Below the pieces are notes generated by a model. The model saw nothing but the letters and a program-made list of their open reading frames with translations. It was not told the origin of the DNA and searched no databases. A program made the position numbers and the translations under genes. A DNA stretch of 64,000 nucleotides, taken from positions 62,001 to 126,000 of the forward strand of contig NZ_NMWV01000005.1 of assembly GCF_002860405.1 (NCBI RefSeq). The letters run 5' to 3'. Origin of the DNA: Bifidobacterium imperatoris. GTDB taxonomy: Bacteria > Actinomycetota > Actinomycetes > Actinomycetales > Bifidobacteriaceae. Below are positions 1 to 9,021 of this stretch, one piece after another (positions within the stretch are counted from its first letter, which is position 1; the number at the start of each line of letters is the position of its first letter).

Positions 1-575
1 ATGCTGCAGCCGAATCATTTGTGGCCGCTCATCGGGAAGCGATGGACGCTGCGTTTACTGCCGGTGCGTCGGTTACGGAACATTCGGAAGATGCCACTGC
101 GGACTTGCCAACAGCAGTGGTTTTGGGGGAGTGGAACCGAGCATTGGACACGTTGGCGCAAGGCGATTATGATGCGCTTGCCGACCGCGTGGATTGGGCG
201 GCAAAGAAGCGCGTCTTCGATGCGATGCGCCGTCGTAAGCCAGATATCTCGCTAGCTCAATTGGAGCAACTTGAATTGGATTACCACGACATTGCCAATG
301 GTCGCCTGTATGGTTCGCTTACTATGCGAGGCCAGATGAAGCAATTGCTGGCCGCTGACGAGGTCGAACATGCGGTTCACGAGGCCCCGCAGGACACTCG
401 TGCCGCCTTGCGTGGACGCTTCGTGGAAGCGGCCCTCGCCTCAGGATCACAATTCTCCGCTGACTGGACCCACCTGACCGTAACCGCTCCGGAACGCCAT
501 GAAGCCGTACTTCTTGACCCGTTTGCGTTCAAACCCACTCCGGAATTTGCGGCGTTGATGGAATCCCTGAAATAA
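1..575 (+). CDS. pafA: Pup-protein ligase (PafA/Dop family), C-terminal part
   Basis: The gene enters from the left edge; the reading frame is open from base 3 and stops at 573-575, so about 190 C-terminal residues are visible. The GTG at 21 is internal. PafA attaches the small protein Pup to lysines of target proteins using ATP; Dop is its deamidase paralogue. Recognisable family features are a VDWAAKKR segment, a YHDI motif followed by a GRLYGSL stretch (PafA rather than Dop type), the PQDTRAALRGRFVEAA segment and a terminal DWTHL...LDPF block. The catalytic N-terminal half lies outside the window, so the PafA/Dop choice is probable, not certain. A strong terminator follows directly. Confidence 0.8.
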   Translation, partial: AAAESFVAAHREAMDAAFTAGASVTEHSEDATADLPTAVVLGEWNRALDTLAQGDYDALADRVDWAAKKRVFDAMRRRKPDISLAQLEQLELDYHDIANGRLYGSLTMRGQMKQLLAADEVEHAVHEAPQDTRAALRGRFVEAALASGSQFSADWTHLTVTAPERHEAVLLDPFAFKPTPEFAALMESLK

Positions 576-578
576 GCG

Positions 579-607
579 AAACCCCGACCATCATGGTCGG
601 GGTTTTC
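579..607 (+). terminator. Rho-independent terminator after the Pup ligase
   Basis: A 13-bp near-perfect stem with core CCCCGACCA/TGGTCGGGG, a TCA loop and a TTTTCT tail begins four bases after the stop codon. It also lies downstream of the convergent hup gene. Confidence 0.9.
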
Positions 608-647
608 TATCTCGCTTGATGCGTAAAGGCTCGCTAGGAGCGGAGGG

Positions 648-929
648 TCACTCGGTGACAGCCTTCTTCAGCAGGGAGCCAGCGGAGATGCGCACGCCGT
701 AGGAAGCCGGGATGTTGATGGTCTCGCCGGTGCGCGGGTTGCGGCCAGTGCGAGCAGCGCGCTTGACGCGCTCAGCAGAGAAGAGACCGGTGAGCTTCAG
801 GCCTTCGCCGGACTTCATAGCCTCGACGAACACATCCTGGAAGGCGTTAACAGCAGCCTCGGCCTGGGCCTTGGTCAGGTTGGACTTCTGGGCAATCTTC
901 GAGACGAGATCAGACTTGTTGTATGCCAT
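648..929 (-). CDS. hup: DNA-binding protein HU
   Basis: A 93-residue protein of the HU/IHF family, a histone-like dimer that bends and compacts DNA. The N-terminus MAYNKSDLVSKIAQKS and the arm segment with GRNPRTGETINIPA are diagnostic of HU. The ATG at 929 follows an AAGGATG ribosome site on the minus strand. The length is that of classic HU, with no lysine-rich tail like that of mycobacterial HupB. It is monocistronic, convergent with the Pup ligase, and has a 258-base upstream region. Confidence 0.97.
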   Translation of the reverse strand: MAYNKSDLVSKIAQKSNLTKAQAEAAVNAFQDVFVEAMKSGEGLKLTGLFSAERVKRAARTGRNPRTGETINIPASYGVRISAGSLLKKAVTE

Positions 930-954
930 AAAGCATCCTTCTTGAGTCAGTGGG

Positions 955-970
955 CAGGCACGGTTGCCTG
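955..970. repeat. Short inverted repeat upstream of hup
   Basis: CAGGCA-CGGT-TGCCTG is a perfect 6-bp inverted repeat 26 bases before the hup start, probably in its leader or promoter. The rest of the 930-1187 gap is AT-richer and shows no other gene. Confidence 0.5.
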
Positions 971-1187
971 TCCGTGTTCATCACATGATGATAGCGCATA
1001 GACCTGCCTAAACCCGCATTTTATAAGGCTTTTCACATCTTTTTTCCGCGTTTTTCGGCTAAATTCGCTCACTACATGGAAGTTCGCCCAATATGGGAGG
1101 CTCTCACGCGCGGATTTATTGACGATTCGGCTGTTTTTGGCATATTACCGGCCCGTAAAAGCTCAAAAAACAACGGTTTCTGAGCCG

Positions 1188-3602
1188 CTACACCAGATTA
1201 TGCTGATCCAACCATTTCATTGCGGCGGCGCCCAGAGGAATACGGAGCCAGTAGAACACCACACGGTGTAGTAACGTCGCGGACAATGCCACGGCCTGAG
1301 GAACACCCACGGCGACGAATGCGAACGTCAACGCTGCTTCCACACCGCCCAAGCCACCCGGGGTGGGCACTGCGGAACCCAGCGCATAGGCTAGCATAAA
1401 CACGAACGTGGTCTCCACGGGATTCGTGGAGTATCCGAATGCCTGTAATGCGGCCCAGAACGCAAGACCGGTGGTGATGTTCTGGAACAGTGCGCCTGCG
1501 CAGCTGATGGCCAGCTGCCTTGGTTGAGACAGTACATCAAACAGTTGGTTGATATAGGTTTTGGCCAATGGCATGAGCTGCTGCATAACCCAGTGGCGCA
1601 CAGGAGGAATCATCATGGCGATGGAGATCACCACAACCACTGCGCCAAGCACAATCACCAATGTATTGGTGGGGATTGCACCGGAGAGCATGTTGCGGCC
1701 GGTAAACATACCAATGAGCACCAGCATGGCAAAGTACACCATGTAATACACCACCAAGGCTGCGCTCATAATGGCGGTGGCGGTGGTGTTGCGATACCCG
1801 GATTTCCTCAGGAACTGTAGGTTCACAAAGGAGGGCCCCACGCCGGCAGGCATGGATACGGTGGCGAAACCACCTGCCACCTGGCTCATAAATACGCCGG
1901 TATTGTTGCGATTGCCGCGATTCATTAACGCGCCCAGCGAAATGGAAGAGCCAATCCAACCGCATAGGCCGAAAGTAAGGGTTACTACGGCCATAATAGG
2001 GTTGGCGTTGGTGAGCGCATCAATGATTTCCTCTGGCTTGAGCTGGGTGAAGACCACGATCACGGCCACAATCACCAGCAGCATCGTAATCATCGAACGC
2101 CAAGAGAAACGAGCCAAGGTCACCGGTTCAGCGGTCTCGGCAGTATCGTCGTCAGACAATGAGGCAACACTACCGCGCAAGGATTTGAGCAGTTGCTTAT
2201 CCCAAGCATCCAACGCGCGAGTAGGGGAGGGGACGGCCACTTTTTGAATGAATGGGGCAATGCTGGCGAGCGTCAAATCGCCCCAAGCCTCGCGGGCAGC
2301 CTCAATGGCCGGCTTTACGCCAATCAATGCGGCGAGCAATGCGAGCAGCTGTACTTTATCCAGTGCGGTGTTCGCAGAGCTGGAAGCATTATCGCCGTTC
2401 AGCCATCCGGCGATGACCGGAGTGCCGTCCTCAAGACGGGCCAAGGTGTCCGGCGTGATGCGGCGATGGGTGTATCCGCGACGGTTGGCCACCGATAGGT
2501 ACCGCATATAGGCCACGGCATCAGCCTTGGTCAATGTTTTGAGATTGGCGGGCATGGCTATCGTGTGCGCGTCCAACACCAGAATGGCGGATTCATCGGT
2601 ATCCGCGATGCCGTAGGGGGAGGGGGCTGGCAGTTTGATATTGTGCAGTCCCAACAGCATGGAGAAATGATGCTGCACGGCATCTCGCACGGATTTGTCT
2701 CGGCGAATGGACACGCTGGTGAAACGAATCTGATCCCAAACCTGCTTGAGATAGCCAACTGTATGGGTTTGGGCATCAATTACCGACACAATGAACTTAC
2801 GACCATCGGTGGTTTCGAGGTCATAAAGGCGTGAACCTGCGGTCAGATCGTCTTCCAATGTGGCGGCCAAAGATCCGCGCTTAACTATCACCGGTTCCTG
2901 ATGCCGAATCAGTGAAGCCGTTTCAAGGCCTATGCCTTTGAGCGCCGTAACCAACGGCATGCCCCAAACGCCTTTGTTCTGCGTGCCAACGATGAACCGA
3001 ATCAGCATGCCCACCGTACGGCCTGCGGTCATGGAAACCAGCATGCCGGTAACAGAGTGCCAGGAAAGCACCACCATCACCACTGCGGTGACGTACAGGA
3101 TATTCCAACTCCATTTCACGCTGGAGCGAGTGCGGCGAGGGCCGGCTGCCGTCAGAAAAGCCGCCATGCCGGCATACATGTCCGGCAGAAGACCCGAACC
3201 ATATGAGGTGGCAGCGGAAACCAGTGCCAATGCGAGCGTTTGATCGTTAAGCCCGCTGATAAGCGTTGAAATAACCCATACGGTGCCGTAGCCGGCAAGC
3301 ATGGCGATAGCAGAAACGGCGGCCTGCAGCCATTCTCGAGCAACAAGAATCTGAGCCAGTACGATAACCACCATAATGATGGTCACCAATTGAGTCAGCA
3401 CGGTGGAAGGATAGTTGGCAAGCCAATTGATGGCTTGTGCCGCAGTATGGGCATCGGATTCCACGCCGCGGGTAATGCCGCCCATGAATACGGCGAACAC
3501 CATAACGATGGCCGCCGTCAGCAGAGACATTGCGGCTCTGGTTAAATCTGCGAAATCGCGGGTGCGACGAGGTGCTACGTCGTCGATAACCGGTTCTGCC
3601 AC
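1188..3602 (-). CDS. YbhN/UPF0104 (LPG-synthase-TM-like) membrane protein with a kinase-like middle region
   Basis: About 804 residues. The N-terminal third has several membrane helices. The middle third is soluble and resembles a degenerate protein-kinase fold (segments DLETTDGRKFIVSVID and HNIKLPAPSPYGIADTD). The C-terminal third is a multi-helix UPF0104/YbhN region like the flippase half of MprF, including the conserved PTPGGLGGVEAALTFAF. It probably acts on lipids or lipid-linked cargo in the cytoplasmic membrane; the substrate is unknown. I chose the GTG at 3602 because AGGAG sits 5 bases before it; an in-frame GTG at 3674 would add 24 residues but lacks such a site. No lysyl-transferase domain is seen, so this is not a full MprF. 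Confidence 0.8.
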   Translation of the reverse strand: MAEPVIDDVAPRRTRDFADLTRAAMSLLTAAIVMVFAVFMGGITRGVESDAHTAAQAINWLANYPSTVLTQLVTIIMVVIVLAQILVAREWLQAAVSAIAMLAGYGTVWVISTLISGLNDQTLALALVSAATSYGSGLLPDMYAGMAAFLTAAGPRRTRSSVKWSWNILYVTAVVMVVLSWHSVTGMLVSMTAGRTVGMLIRFIVGTQNKGVWGMPLVTALKGIGLETASLIRHQEPVIVKRGSLAATLEDDLTAGSRLYDLETTDGRKFIVSVIDAQTHTVGYLKQVWDQIRFTSVSIRRDKSVRDAVQHHFSMLLGLHNIKLPAPSPYGIADTDESAILVLDAHTIAMPANLKTLTKADAVAYMRYLSVANRRGYTHRRITPDTLARLEDGTPVIAGWLNGDNASSSANTALDKVQLLALLAALIGVKPAIEAAREAWGDLTLASIAPFIQKVAVPSPTRALDAWDKQLLKSLRGSVASLSDDDTAETAEPVTLARFSWRSMITMLLVIVAVIVVFTQLKPEEIIDALTNANPIMAVVTLTFGLCGWIGSSISLGALMNRGNRNNTGVFMSQVAGGFATVSMPAGVGPSFVNLQFLRKSGYRNTTATAIMSAALVVYYMVYFAMLVLIGMFTGRNMLSGAIPTNTLVIVLGAVVVVISIAMMIPPVRHWVMQQLMPLAKTYINQLFDVLSQPRQLAISCAGALFQNITTGLAFWAALQAFGYSTNPVETTFVFMLAYALGSAVPTPGGLGGVEAALTFAFVAVGVPQAVALSATLLHRVVFYWLRIPLGAAAMKWLDQHNLV

Positions 3603-3651
3603 CTGAACTCCTGTTCGATGCTGAAATGAGGGGAATTGTGCTTCTAATGGT

Positions 3652-3681
3652 AAGGCGCGTACGCAATCGCGCACGCGCCTT
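3652..3681. repeat. Hairpin between purB and the UPF0104 gene
   Basis: AAGGCGCGT at 3652-3660 pairs with ACGCGCCTT at 3673-3681. It lies just after the purB stop on the minus strand but has no clear T run, so it may slow or partly end transcription. Confidence 0.5.
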
Positions 3682-3709
3682 AGTGTGTGTTTATCAAGAC
3701 TTTATGCGA

Positions 3710-5146
3710 TCAGCGGTCAAACGCTACCAGCTTGGAAGCCACACCGGTGTAGGTAGCCGGGGTCAATGCCTTCAAACGAGCAGCGGTTTCGGGGTCGAAG
3801 GACTGCTGGTCGATGAAAGCCTCGACCTGTTCCTTGTTGATCTCATGGCCGCGCATCAGCTCCTTGACCTTCTCATACGGCTTGTCCATGCCGGGCAGGC
3901 CGCGAAGTTCGCAGGCGCGCATGGCGGTCTGAATCGGCTCGCCAAGCACCTCCCAGTTCTCGTCCAGTTCGCGGGAGATCACATGATCGTTCGGATGGAT
4001 GGACTTCAAGCCGCCCATCAGGTTGTACAGGGCCAGCTGGGAGTAGCCGAGTGCGGAGCCGATGTTGCGCTGGGTGGTGGAGTCGGTCAGATCGCGCTGC
4101 CAACGGGATTCCACGAGGGTGGCGGAGAGCGTGTCGAGCAGCGAGCAGGAAATCTCGAAGTTGGCTTCGGCGTTTTCGAAGCGAATCGGGTTCACCTTGT
4201 GCGGCATGGTGGAGGAGCCGGTGGCACCCTTGACCGGAACCTGGGCGAACACGCCACGGGAGATGTACATCCACACGTCCACGCACAGGTTGTGCATGAT
4301 GCGGTTCGCATGGGAAACGGTGGAGTACAGTTCGGCCTGCCAGTCGTGGGATTCGATCTGCGTGGTCAGCGGATTCCAAGTCAGTCCCATACGGTTGGTT
4401 ACGAACTCGCGAGAGACGGCAATCCAGTCCACATCCGGGCACGCGGCCAGATGAGCGCCGAACGTACCTGTGGCGCCATTGATCTTGCCCAGGTATTCCT
4501 GATTCTCAATGTGCTTCAGCTGGCGGTTCAGGCGGTACACGTAGACGGCAAGTTCCTTGCCGAGCGTGGTCGGGGTGGCCGGCTGGCCGTGGGTGAGGGA
4601 AAGGAGCGCCTTGTCCTTGTACTCCTCGGCCTTCTCAGCCAAGTGATCGATGATTTCCTTGAACGCCGGGGTCCAGACGTTCTCCATTGCGTTCTTCACG
4701 CAGCGGGCGATGGAGAGGTTGTTGATGTCTTCGGAGGTGCAGGCGAAGTGCACGAGGGTCTTCAACGCATCGTTGATGTTCGTCATGTCAGCTGGAGCCT
4801 TGGCGAACTGGTCGTCGATGTAGTACTCCACAGCCTTCACATCGTGGTGGGTCACGGCCTCGTGAGCGGCATGAGCAGCAATGCCTTCAGCGCCGAAATC
4901 CTCAGGAATGGAACGCAGGAATGCCTTCTCCTCCTCGGTGAACGGGTGGACGCCGTCCACAATCGGCTGGTTGCCGTTGCCTTCAAAGCCGTTGGCTAGA
5001 AGAATCATCCACTCGACCTCGACGCGCATACGTTCGCGGTTCAGGGCGGGTTCGCTCAAATATTCCACGAGCGGGGCGGTGGCGTTATGGTAACGACCAT
5101 CAAGCGGGGTCAATGCGATGGCGGGGGAAATATCAGTAAGCTTCAT
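3710..5146 (-). CDS. purB: Adenylosuccinate lyase
   Basis: A 478-residue cytoplasmic enzyme of the fumarase/aspartase superfamily. It releases fumarate from SAICAR and from adenylosuccinate in purine synthesis. The signature loop SSTMPHKVNP at about residues 311-320 carries the catalytic serine. The TSEDINN segment near 137-143 and the LTHGQPATPTT block near 184-194 are also typical. The ATG at 5146 follows an AGGAG site. The length matches the longer PurB subgroup of E. coli and actinobacteria. Confidence 0.97.
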   Translation of the reverse strand: MKLTDISPAIALTPLDGRYHNATAPLVEYLSEPALNRERMRVEVEWMILLANGFEGNGNQPIVDGVHPFTEEEKAFLRSIPEDFGAEGIAAHAAHEAVTHHDVKAVEYYIDDQFAKAPADMTNINDALKTLVHFACTSEDINNLSIARCVKNAMENVWTPAFKEIIDHLAEKAEEYKDKALLSLTHGQPATPTTLGKELAVYVYRLNRQLKHIENQEYLGKINGATGTFGAHLAACPDVDWIAVSREFVTNRMGLTWNPLTTQIESHDWQAELYSTVSHANRIMHNLCVDVWMYISRGVFAQVPVKGATGSSTMPHKVNPIRFENAEANFEISCSLLDTLSATLVESRWQRDLTDSTTQRNIGSALGYSQLALYNLMGGLKSIHPNDHVISRELDENWEVLGEPIQTAMRACELRGLPGMDKPYEKVKELMRGHEINKEQVEAFIDQQSFDPETAARLKALTPATYTGVASKLVAFDR

Positions 5147-5248
5147 AGTCTCCTAGGGTACTTCCAGCCGTGAACCGGCGAATTGAGCGGCAGTGTTGTC
5201 TGTGTTGGGCGGCTGATTAGCCTTATTGACATGGTGGTAATAGCTATT

Positions 5249-6856
5249 TCACTGGAACGTATTGATTTGCGCTGAATAGTCAGCGGGAGCCAGCGTGGTA
5301 CTTGAGGTCATACGCCCTTGGAAATATCGGGTTTCCTTAAGATCGCCGCTGATGACGCTTTGGAAATGAGACTCATGCCTTTGCAATGCCGGAGAGCCCA
5401 GATCAGTGGCGTTCTGGTAGGCGGCCTGATGATATTTGATCCAATGGCTGATTTCTCGCCCATCAGTGGCTCCACCCGCCACAGGCGCGGCGTCATATAC
5501 TGTTTGCCCATAGATTGGTGTGGCGCCGGGGGAGCAGGATCCATCGGCGTTGGTGGTATTGGGTGTGGCTGTGGGAGCGGGGGATACATGCCCTCGCACC
5601 GTCAGCCAATTTTTCGTATGAGGATTCGCCGCCCCATCCAATGCCGCCACCAATTCGTCGTCAATCTCCACACTGGTCACCCACGTATCGGATGGAATGG
5701 GATGATTAGCCACCGGGGAACCTGCGGTAACCACATGTTCGATGTTGTAATCCTCCGACCAATCGGATGCAATGGTTGCGGCAACGATGCCGCCTTGTGA
5801 ATGCCCGATCAGAGCCACTGGCTCATCCTTGCTGATGCCGGCCTGTTGCATGGCTTCGGTGACCATGCGTACGCTGTCCGCGCGCATACGGCGTTCCTTG
5901 TCTGAACTCATAAGTTCCACATTCTGCTCCCATCCGAACGGGGAATCAGCTTTGCCGTCCGTGCCGGGAATGGTGACCAGCCATGCGCTGGAACCATCTG
6001 ACTTCTCATACCGTTGAATGGCGATGGTGCCATAGTCAAGCCCGCTATCAAGATTGATTTTGCCCAATCTTTCTTCGGCCAACCGTCGTAGATTCTCCAT
6101 CGCACTGCCCACGCTGTTGCTGGAGCGAACCACGTCATTGTGCGCGTACACTTCAGTGACGTCAATATGATTGCCCTGAATAATGTCTTTCACCGGCCCG
6201 GAAACATTCGCAATCTTGCCGGCTCCCTTATTGACTTCATCGGTATGGGCCACACCTTTGCCAATGGCAATGCCGCCCGCCAACGCGCCGATACCACTCA
6301 TTACCCCCTCTTGGAATGGATACGTGGACGTCGACATCCAGGAAGCATTCGGTTTGCCTTCAACCACCCAGCCGGAAATCAGGCCGCCAAGAGCCACGGC
6401 CGCGGTGCCGATGATGGCATGTCCCGGTTTGAACTGAGTGCCGGCTTGAACCGCTTCGGTAAACGTTCTACGAACGGATAGTTCGGCTTCGGAATACAGC
6501 GCATGTGCTCGAATCAGCAGGCTTGCCGTTGCAGATAAGTCGATGCTGAGTTTGCGGCACGCCAGTGCATGTTCGTGGCAGCGCTCGCCTACAGCATCAA
6601 ACGCCACCGTATCGTGCCCGGCCGGAGCTGTGAGAGGATCTCCACCGGATAATGCCGGGCACATCGGTGCGCTGGTGCGCTGCGATGACAATTGCAATGC
6701 GGCATTGCTCCATGAAGTTGCAAGCGCGTCGAAGCCTGCAGCCTCATCATCCAAGGCTTTGGCGATCGCCGTATATTCCTCCAATGTGGCCGGCGCATAA
6801 CCGACACCACCGTAAATCGAGGATTCAACCTGCCAGTAATATTGCGTTTCAGCCAT
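5249..6856 (-). CDS. Alpha/beta hydrolase with a helical WXG-like N-terminal region
   Basis: A 535-residue protein. Residues 1-140 are helical with no obvious signal peptide. Two glycine/alanine-rich hydrophobic stretches lie near 147-165 and 185-203. The C-terminal half is an alpha/beta hydrolase with the nucleophile elbow GHSQGG (Ser353) and candidate acid and base residues in DELVAALD and SHWIKYH. It starts 2 bases after the stop of a 109-residue WXG-like protein, so the two are probably co-translated. The pairing of a small WxG helical protein with a large enzyme lacking a signal peptide resembles type VII secretion substrates; that role is inference. A lipase or esterase activity is plausible, but the substrate is unknown. 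Confidence 0.7.
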   Translation of the reverse strand: MAETQYYWQVESSIYGGVGYAPATLEEYTAIAKALDDEAAGFDALATSWSNAALQLSSQRTSAPMCPALSGGDPLTAPAGHDTVAFDAVGERCHEHALACRKLSIDLSATASLLIRAHALYSEAELSVRRTFTEAVQAGTQFKPGHAIIGTAAVALGGLISGWVVEGKPNASWMSTSTYPFQEGVMSGIGALAGGIAIGKGVAHTDEVNKGAGKIANVSGPVKDIIQGNHIDVTEVYAHNDVVRSSNSVGSAMENLRRLAEERLGKINLDSGLDYGTIAIQRYEKSDGSSAWLVTIPGTDGKADSPFGWEQNVELMSSDKERRMRADSVRMVTEAMQQAGISKDEPVALIGHSQGGIVAATIASDWSEDYNIEHVVTAGSPVANHPIPSDTWVTSVEIDDELVAALDGAANPHTKNWLTVRGHVSPAPTATPNTTNADGSCSPGATPIYGQTVYDAAPVAGGATDGREISHWIKYHQAAYQNATDLGSPALQRHESHFQSVISGDLKETRYFQGRMTSSTTLAPADYSAQINTFQ

Positions 6857-6858
6857 GA

Positions 6859-7188
6859 TTATCCCCAGACGAGTCGGTGTGTGGTTGCTATGTCATCCAC
6901 CAGTGTTTGAGAGGCCTGTGCTATCCGGCTCAGTTTGGTTCTAAAGAGATTGGCGGCATTGCCGGTCCACACAATATCGTGTGCTGAGGCTGAGGCCGTA
7001 GCAGAACGTTCGCATACCATGATGGTGGCGGCTTGCTGAACTCCTATAAGATTGCGGCTTCGCTCCACAGCATTGTGACAGGGGCATGAACCGTAATCGA
7101 ACGGTGTCACGGTGTTGCCGGCAAACCCTCCGATATGGTCAAGAGGTGCGGCTGCAGTAGGCTGTGAATTCGTAGTAAAAGTGCTCAT
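6859..7188 (-). CDS. Small WXG100-like protein
   Basis: A 109-residue protein predicted mainly helical, with a WTGNAANLF motif at 74-82. This parallels the WRGSAATQF motif of the clear WXG100 protein at 16.7-17.0 kb. WXG100 proteins are helical-hairpin dimers exported by, or partnering substrates of, type VII secretion. The N-terminal 35 residues are unordered and contain CPC. It lies 2 bases upstream of the hydrolase gene. Its assignment is by motif only, and it diverges from classic ESAT-6 proteins. Confidence 0.6.
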   Translation of the reverse strand: MSTFTTNSQPTAAAPLDHIGGFAGNTVTPFDYGSCPCHNAVERSRNLIGVQQAATIMVCERSATASASAHDIVWTGNAANLFRTKLSRIAQASQTLVDDIATTHRLVWG

Positions 7189-7254
7189 GTACTCAGCTAA
7201 AGGGATAGCTGATTCAGTTGTCTAGCCCAATCGACCTATGTGGTTCTAGCTTAT

Positions 7255-7300
7255 TGAAAAAAGGCTGGTTTATGCACAACAAATGTGGATAAACCAGCCT
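7255..7300 (-). terminator. Terminator of the moxR-vWA operon
   Basis: AGGCTGGTTTAT at 7262-7273 pairs perfectly with ATAAACCAGCCT at 7289-7300. Read on the minus strand it ends in a run of T (complement of 7256-7262). It separates the six-gene operon from the WXG-like/hydrolase pair. The loop contains TGTGGATAA, which matches a DnaA box by sequence. Confidence 0.85.
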
Positions 7301-7405
7301 GCTTGGCATCGTCAGGGCAGCATCATGCCTTTACTGTATTGCCGAATGCTTGAACGATACTTCAAGTCAAACTGTTCACAGTGGCTGCGATGCCAGATAT
7401 GCATA

Positions 7406-7987
7406 TCACCACGGTTTGGTGGTGCCGTTGCCTTTGTTCTGTGAGGTCTTCTGTTCAGATTTGGTATTGGACTGCGTGTCAGTGGACTGCTGATTCGCCT
7501 TCATCAGCTCCTCCACCTGCTTCTTCTGCTCTTCGGTCAATGCTCCGCCCTTCTTGGCATTTGACTTCGAAGAGCTATCCGACTGTTGCGCGGCTTGAGC
7601 TTGAGAGCTTTCACCATTCTGCTGCACTTCAGCCTGCTTCAATGTGATTTTCGTCAACTCCGAAGAGATGGAAGCATTCGTGTCGATTGCATCACGGATT
7701 TGAGGCAACAACACTGCACGCATCTGGCCGGCTTCCGCAAACTGAGCATCGGTTTGCTGCTGTTGGGCGTTCAGCGTGGTCACATCAGTGGATGTATCCT
7801 GTGCGGCTTTAAGATTCGCGCTCAACGATGCCGTGGCCTGGTTGAACGCGAGCGCAGCGGAAAGATTCACCGCCGTAACGCCTGCTGCCGCCAGCAATAG
7901 CACAGCAGTGACAATCAGTGCGATGCGCACGCCGAGCGGCACTCGCGCACGCTTCGTATGATGTACGGTTGTTGCATCGGTTGTCAT
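7406..7987 (-). CDS. Single-span membrane protein at the end of the moxR operon
   Basis: A 193-residue protein of unknown function. Residues 1-20 are basic and cytoplasmic. One membrane helix spans about 24-45 (LIVTAVLLLAAAGVTAV). A long Gln/Ala/Ser-rich, probably coiled-coil outside region follows, with a Lys/Ser/Thr-rich tail ending KPW. The ATG at 7987 is chosen because AAGGAG precedes it and it forms an ATGA overlap with the vWA gene before it. By position it is the sixth member of the operon and may be a surface partner of the two vWA proteins. Confidence 0.75.
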   Translation of the reverse strand: MTTDATTVHHTKRARVPLGVRIALIVTAVLLLAAAGVTAVNLSAALAFNQATASLSANLKAAQDTSTDVTTLNAQQQQTDAQFAEAGQMRAVLLPQIRDAIDTNASISSELTKITLKQAEVQQNGESSQAQAAQQSDSSSKSNAKKGGALTEEQKKQVEELMKANQQSTDTQSNTKSEQKTSQNKGNGTTKPW

Positions 7988-9021
7988 AGCAATCTCCTTG
8001 ATGCGGCAATCCAAGCGCCAAGCTCACACGCCAACAGTACAGCCATCACTATGGCCAAAGGCCAGACTACTGCAGTTGTTCTGGTGCGCTCCTTGGCAGT
8101 GGTAGTGACTCGCCACTGCCCGGAAGTCTTATCAGAAGTCTGATCGGCCAGGGTATTTGATTCGTTCACGGCAATATAAGTACCGCTGATTTCGTCGGCA
8201 ATATCCTTGAGATTGGTCTCATCCATTTTGGAAATGCCTGGTTCGCCGGTGTCCGGATCGGTTACCCATTGATCAGTGGTAGAGGAGTCGCCGGCGCTAA
8301 CGCCATCGGCAATGACCGGAATCTTGCCACCTTGGGTGGAACCCACGCCAACGGTGAAGCCATCATCCACATACTGCCTCAGAGAGGAGAACGAACGCCT
8401 GGCCACATTCGATGTTTGCTCGCCATCGGTAATGAGATACAACACGATGGCATCATCAGGATGCGCGTCACGAATCGATTTGGCCGTAACCAACAGCTGA
8501 TCAATCGGTGCATCCAAGCTTGAACCGGAAGACACGGAAGTGGATTCCACGCTCAACGTATCCGCCCAATTATCGATGGCCGGCGCATCGGGAGTGAGCG
8601 GTACGTCCAGTGTGCCGGAGGCGCCGAACCGCAAAGCGGCGAAGCTCGCGTCGGAGTACGATGCAGTCACATCATGGACGGCCTTGCGTGCGGCTTCAAT
8701 ACGGCTGATGGTCTCATCGGAGCCATAATGCGCATCAGATACCGCCATAGAACCAGTGGTGTCAACGGCGATGATCACATCAGTGGCGTTAATGGCGCGC
8801 GATGTGGTAGGCGCCACCACGCTTGGGGTCAGCACCATTAATGCGGCTACCACCAGCATCAAGGTTCGGCGCACGCACGCCCATACGGTTTCATCCGTGG
8901 CATAAGCATTATTCCGCCGTACGAACTGCACGACTTCGACCACGGCCAACACCACCAGCAGGCCGGCAATAATGCCGCCTGCGATCCAACCCAAAGCAGG
9001 GGAGAAGGTGAATCCACTCAT
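7984..9021 (-). CDS. von Willebrand factor A domain membrane protein (second vWA gene)
   Basis: A 345-residue protein with membrane helices near the N-terminus (WIAGGIIAGLLVVLAVVEVV and a second around 55-75), a vWA domain with the metal-site motif DTTGSM, and a C-terminal helix (VVWPLAIVMAVLLACELGAWI). vWA domains bind a divalent metal and mediate protein contacts. The ATG at 9021 follows GGAGG and overlaps the previous gene by ATGA. The layout (TM, vWA, TM) is that of BatA/BatB-type partners of MoxR ATPases. Confidence 0.85.
   Translation of the reverse strand: MSGFTFSPALGWIAGGIIAGLLVVLAVVEVVQFVRRNNAYATDETVWACVRRTLMLVVAALMVLTPSVVAPTTSRAINATDVIIAVDTTGSMAVSDAHYGSDETISRIEAARKAVHDVTASYSDASFAALRFGASGTLDVPLTPDAPAIDNWADTLSVESTSVSSGSSLDAPIDQLLVTAKSIRDAHPDDAIVLYLITDGEQTSNVARRSFSSLRQYVDDGFTVGVGSTQGGKIPVIADGVSAGDSSTTDQWVTDPDTGEPGISKMDETNLKDIADEISGTYIAVNESNTLADQTSDKTSGQWRVTTTAKERTRTTAVVWPLAIVMAVLLACELGAWIAASRRLL

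Noticed and set aside
7284..7292. Single DnaA-box sequence TGTGGATAA
   Set aside because: It lies inside the loop and stem of a terminator hairpin, and single nine-base matches occur by chance (another is at about 17.2 kb inside a gene).
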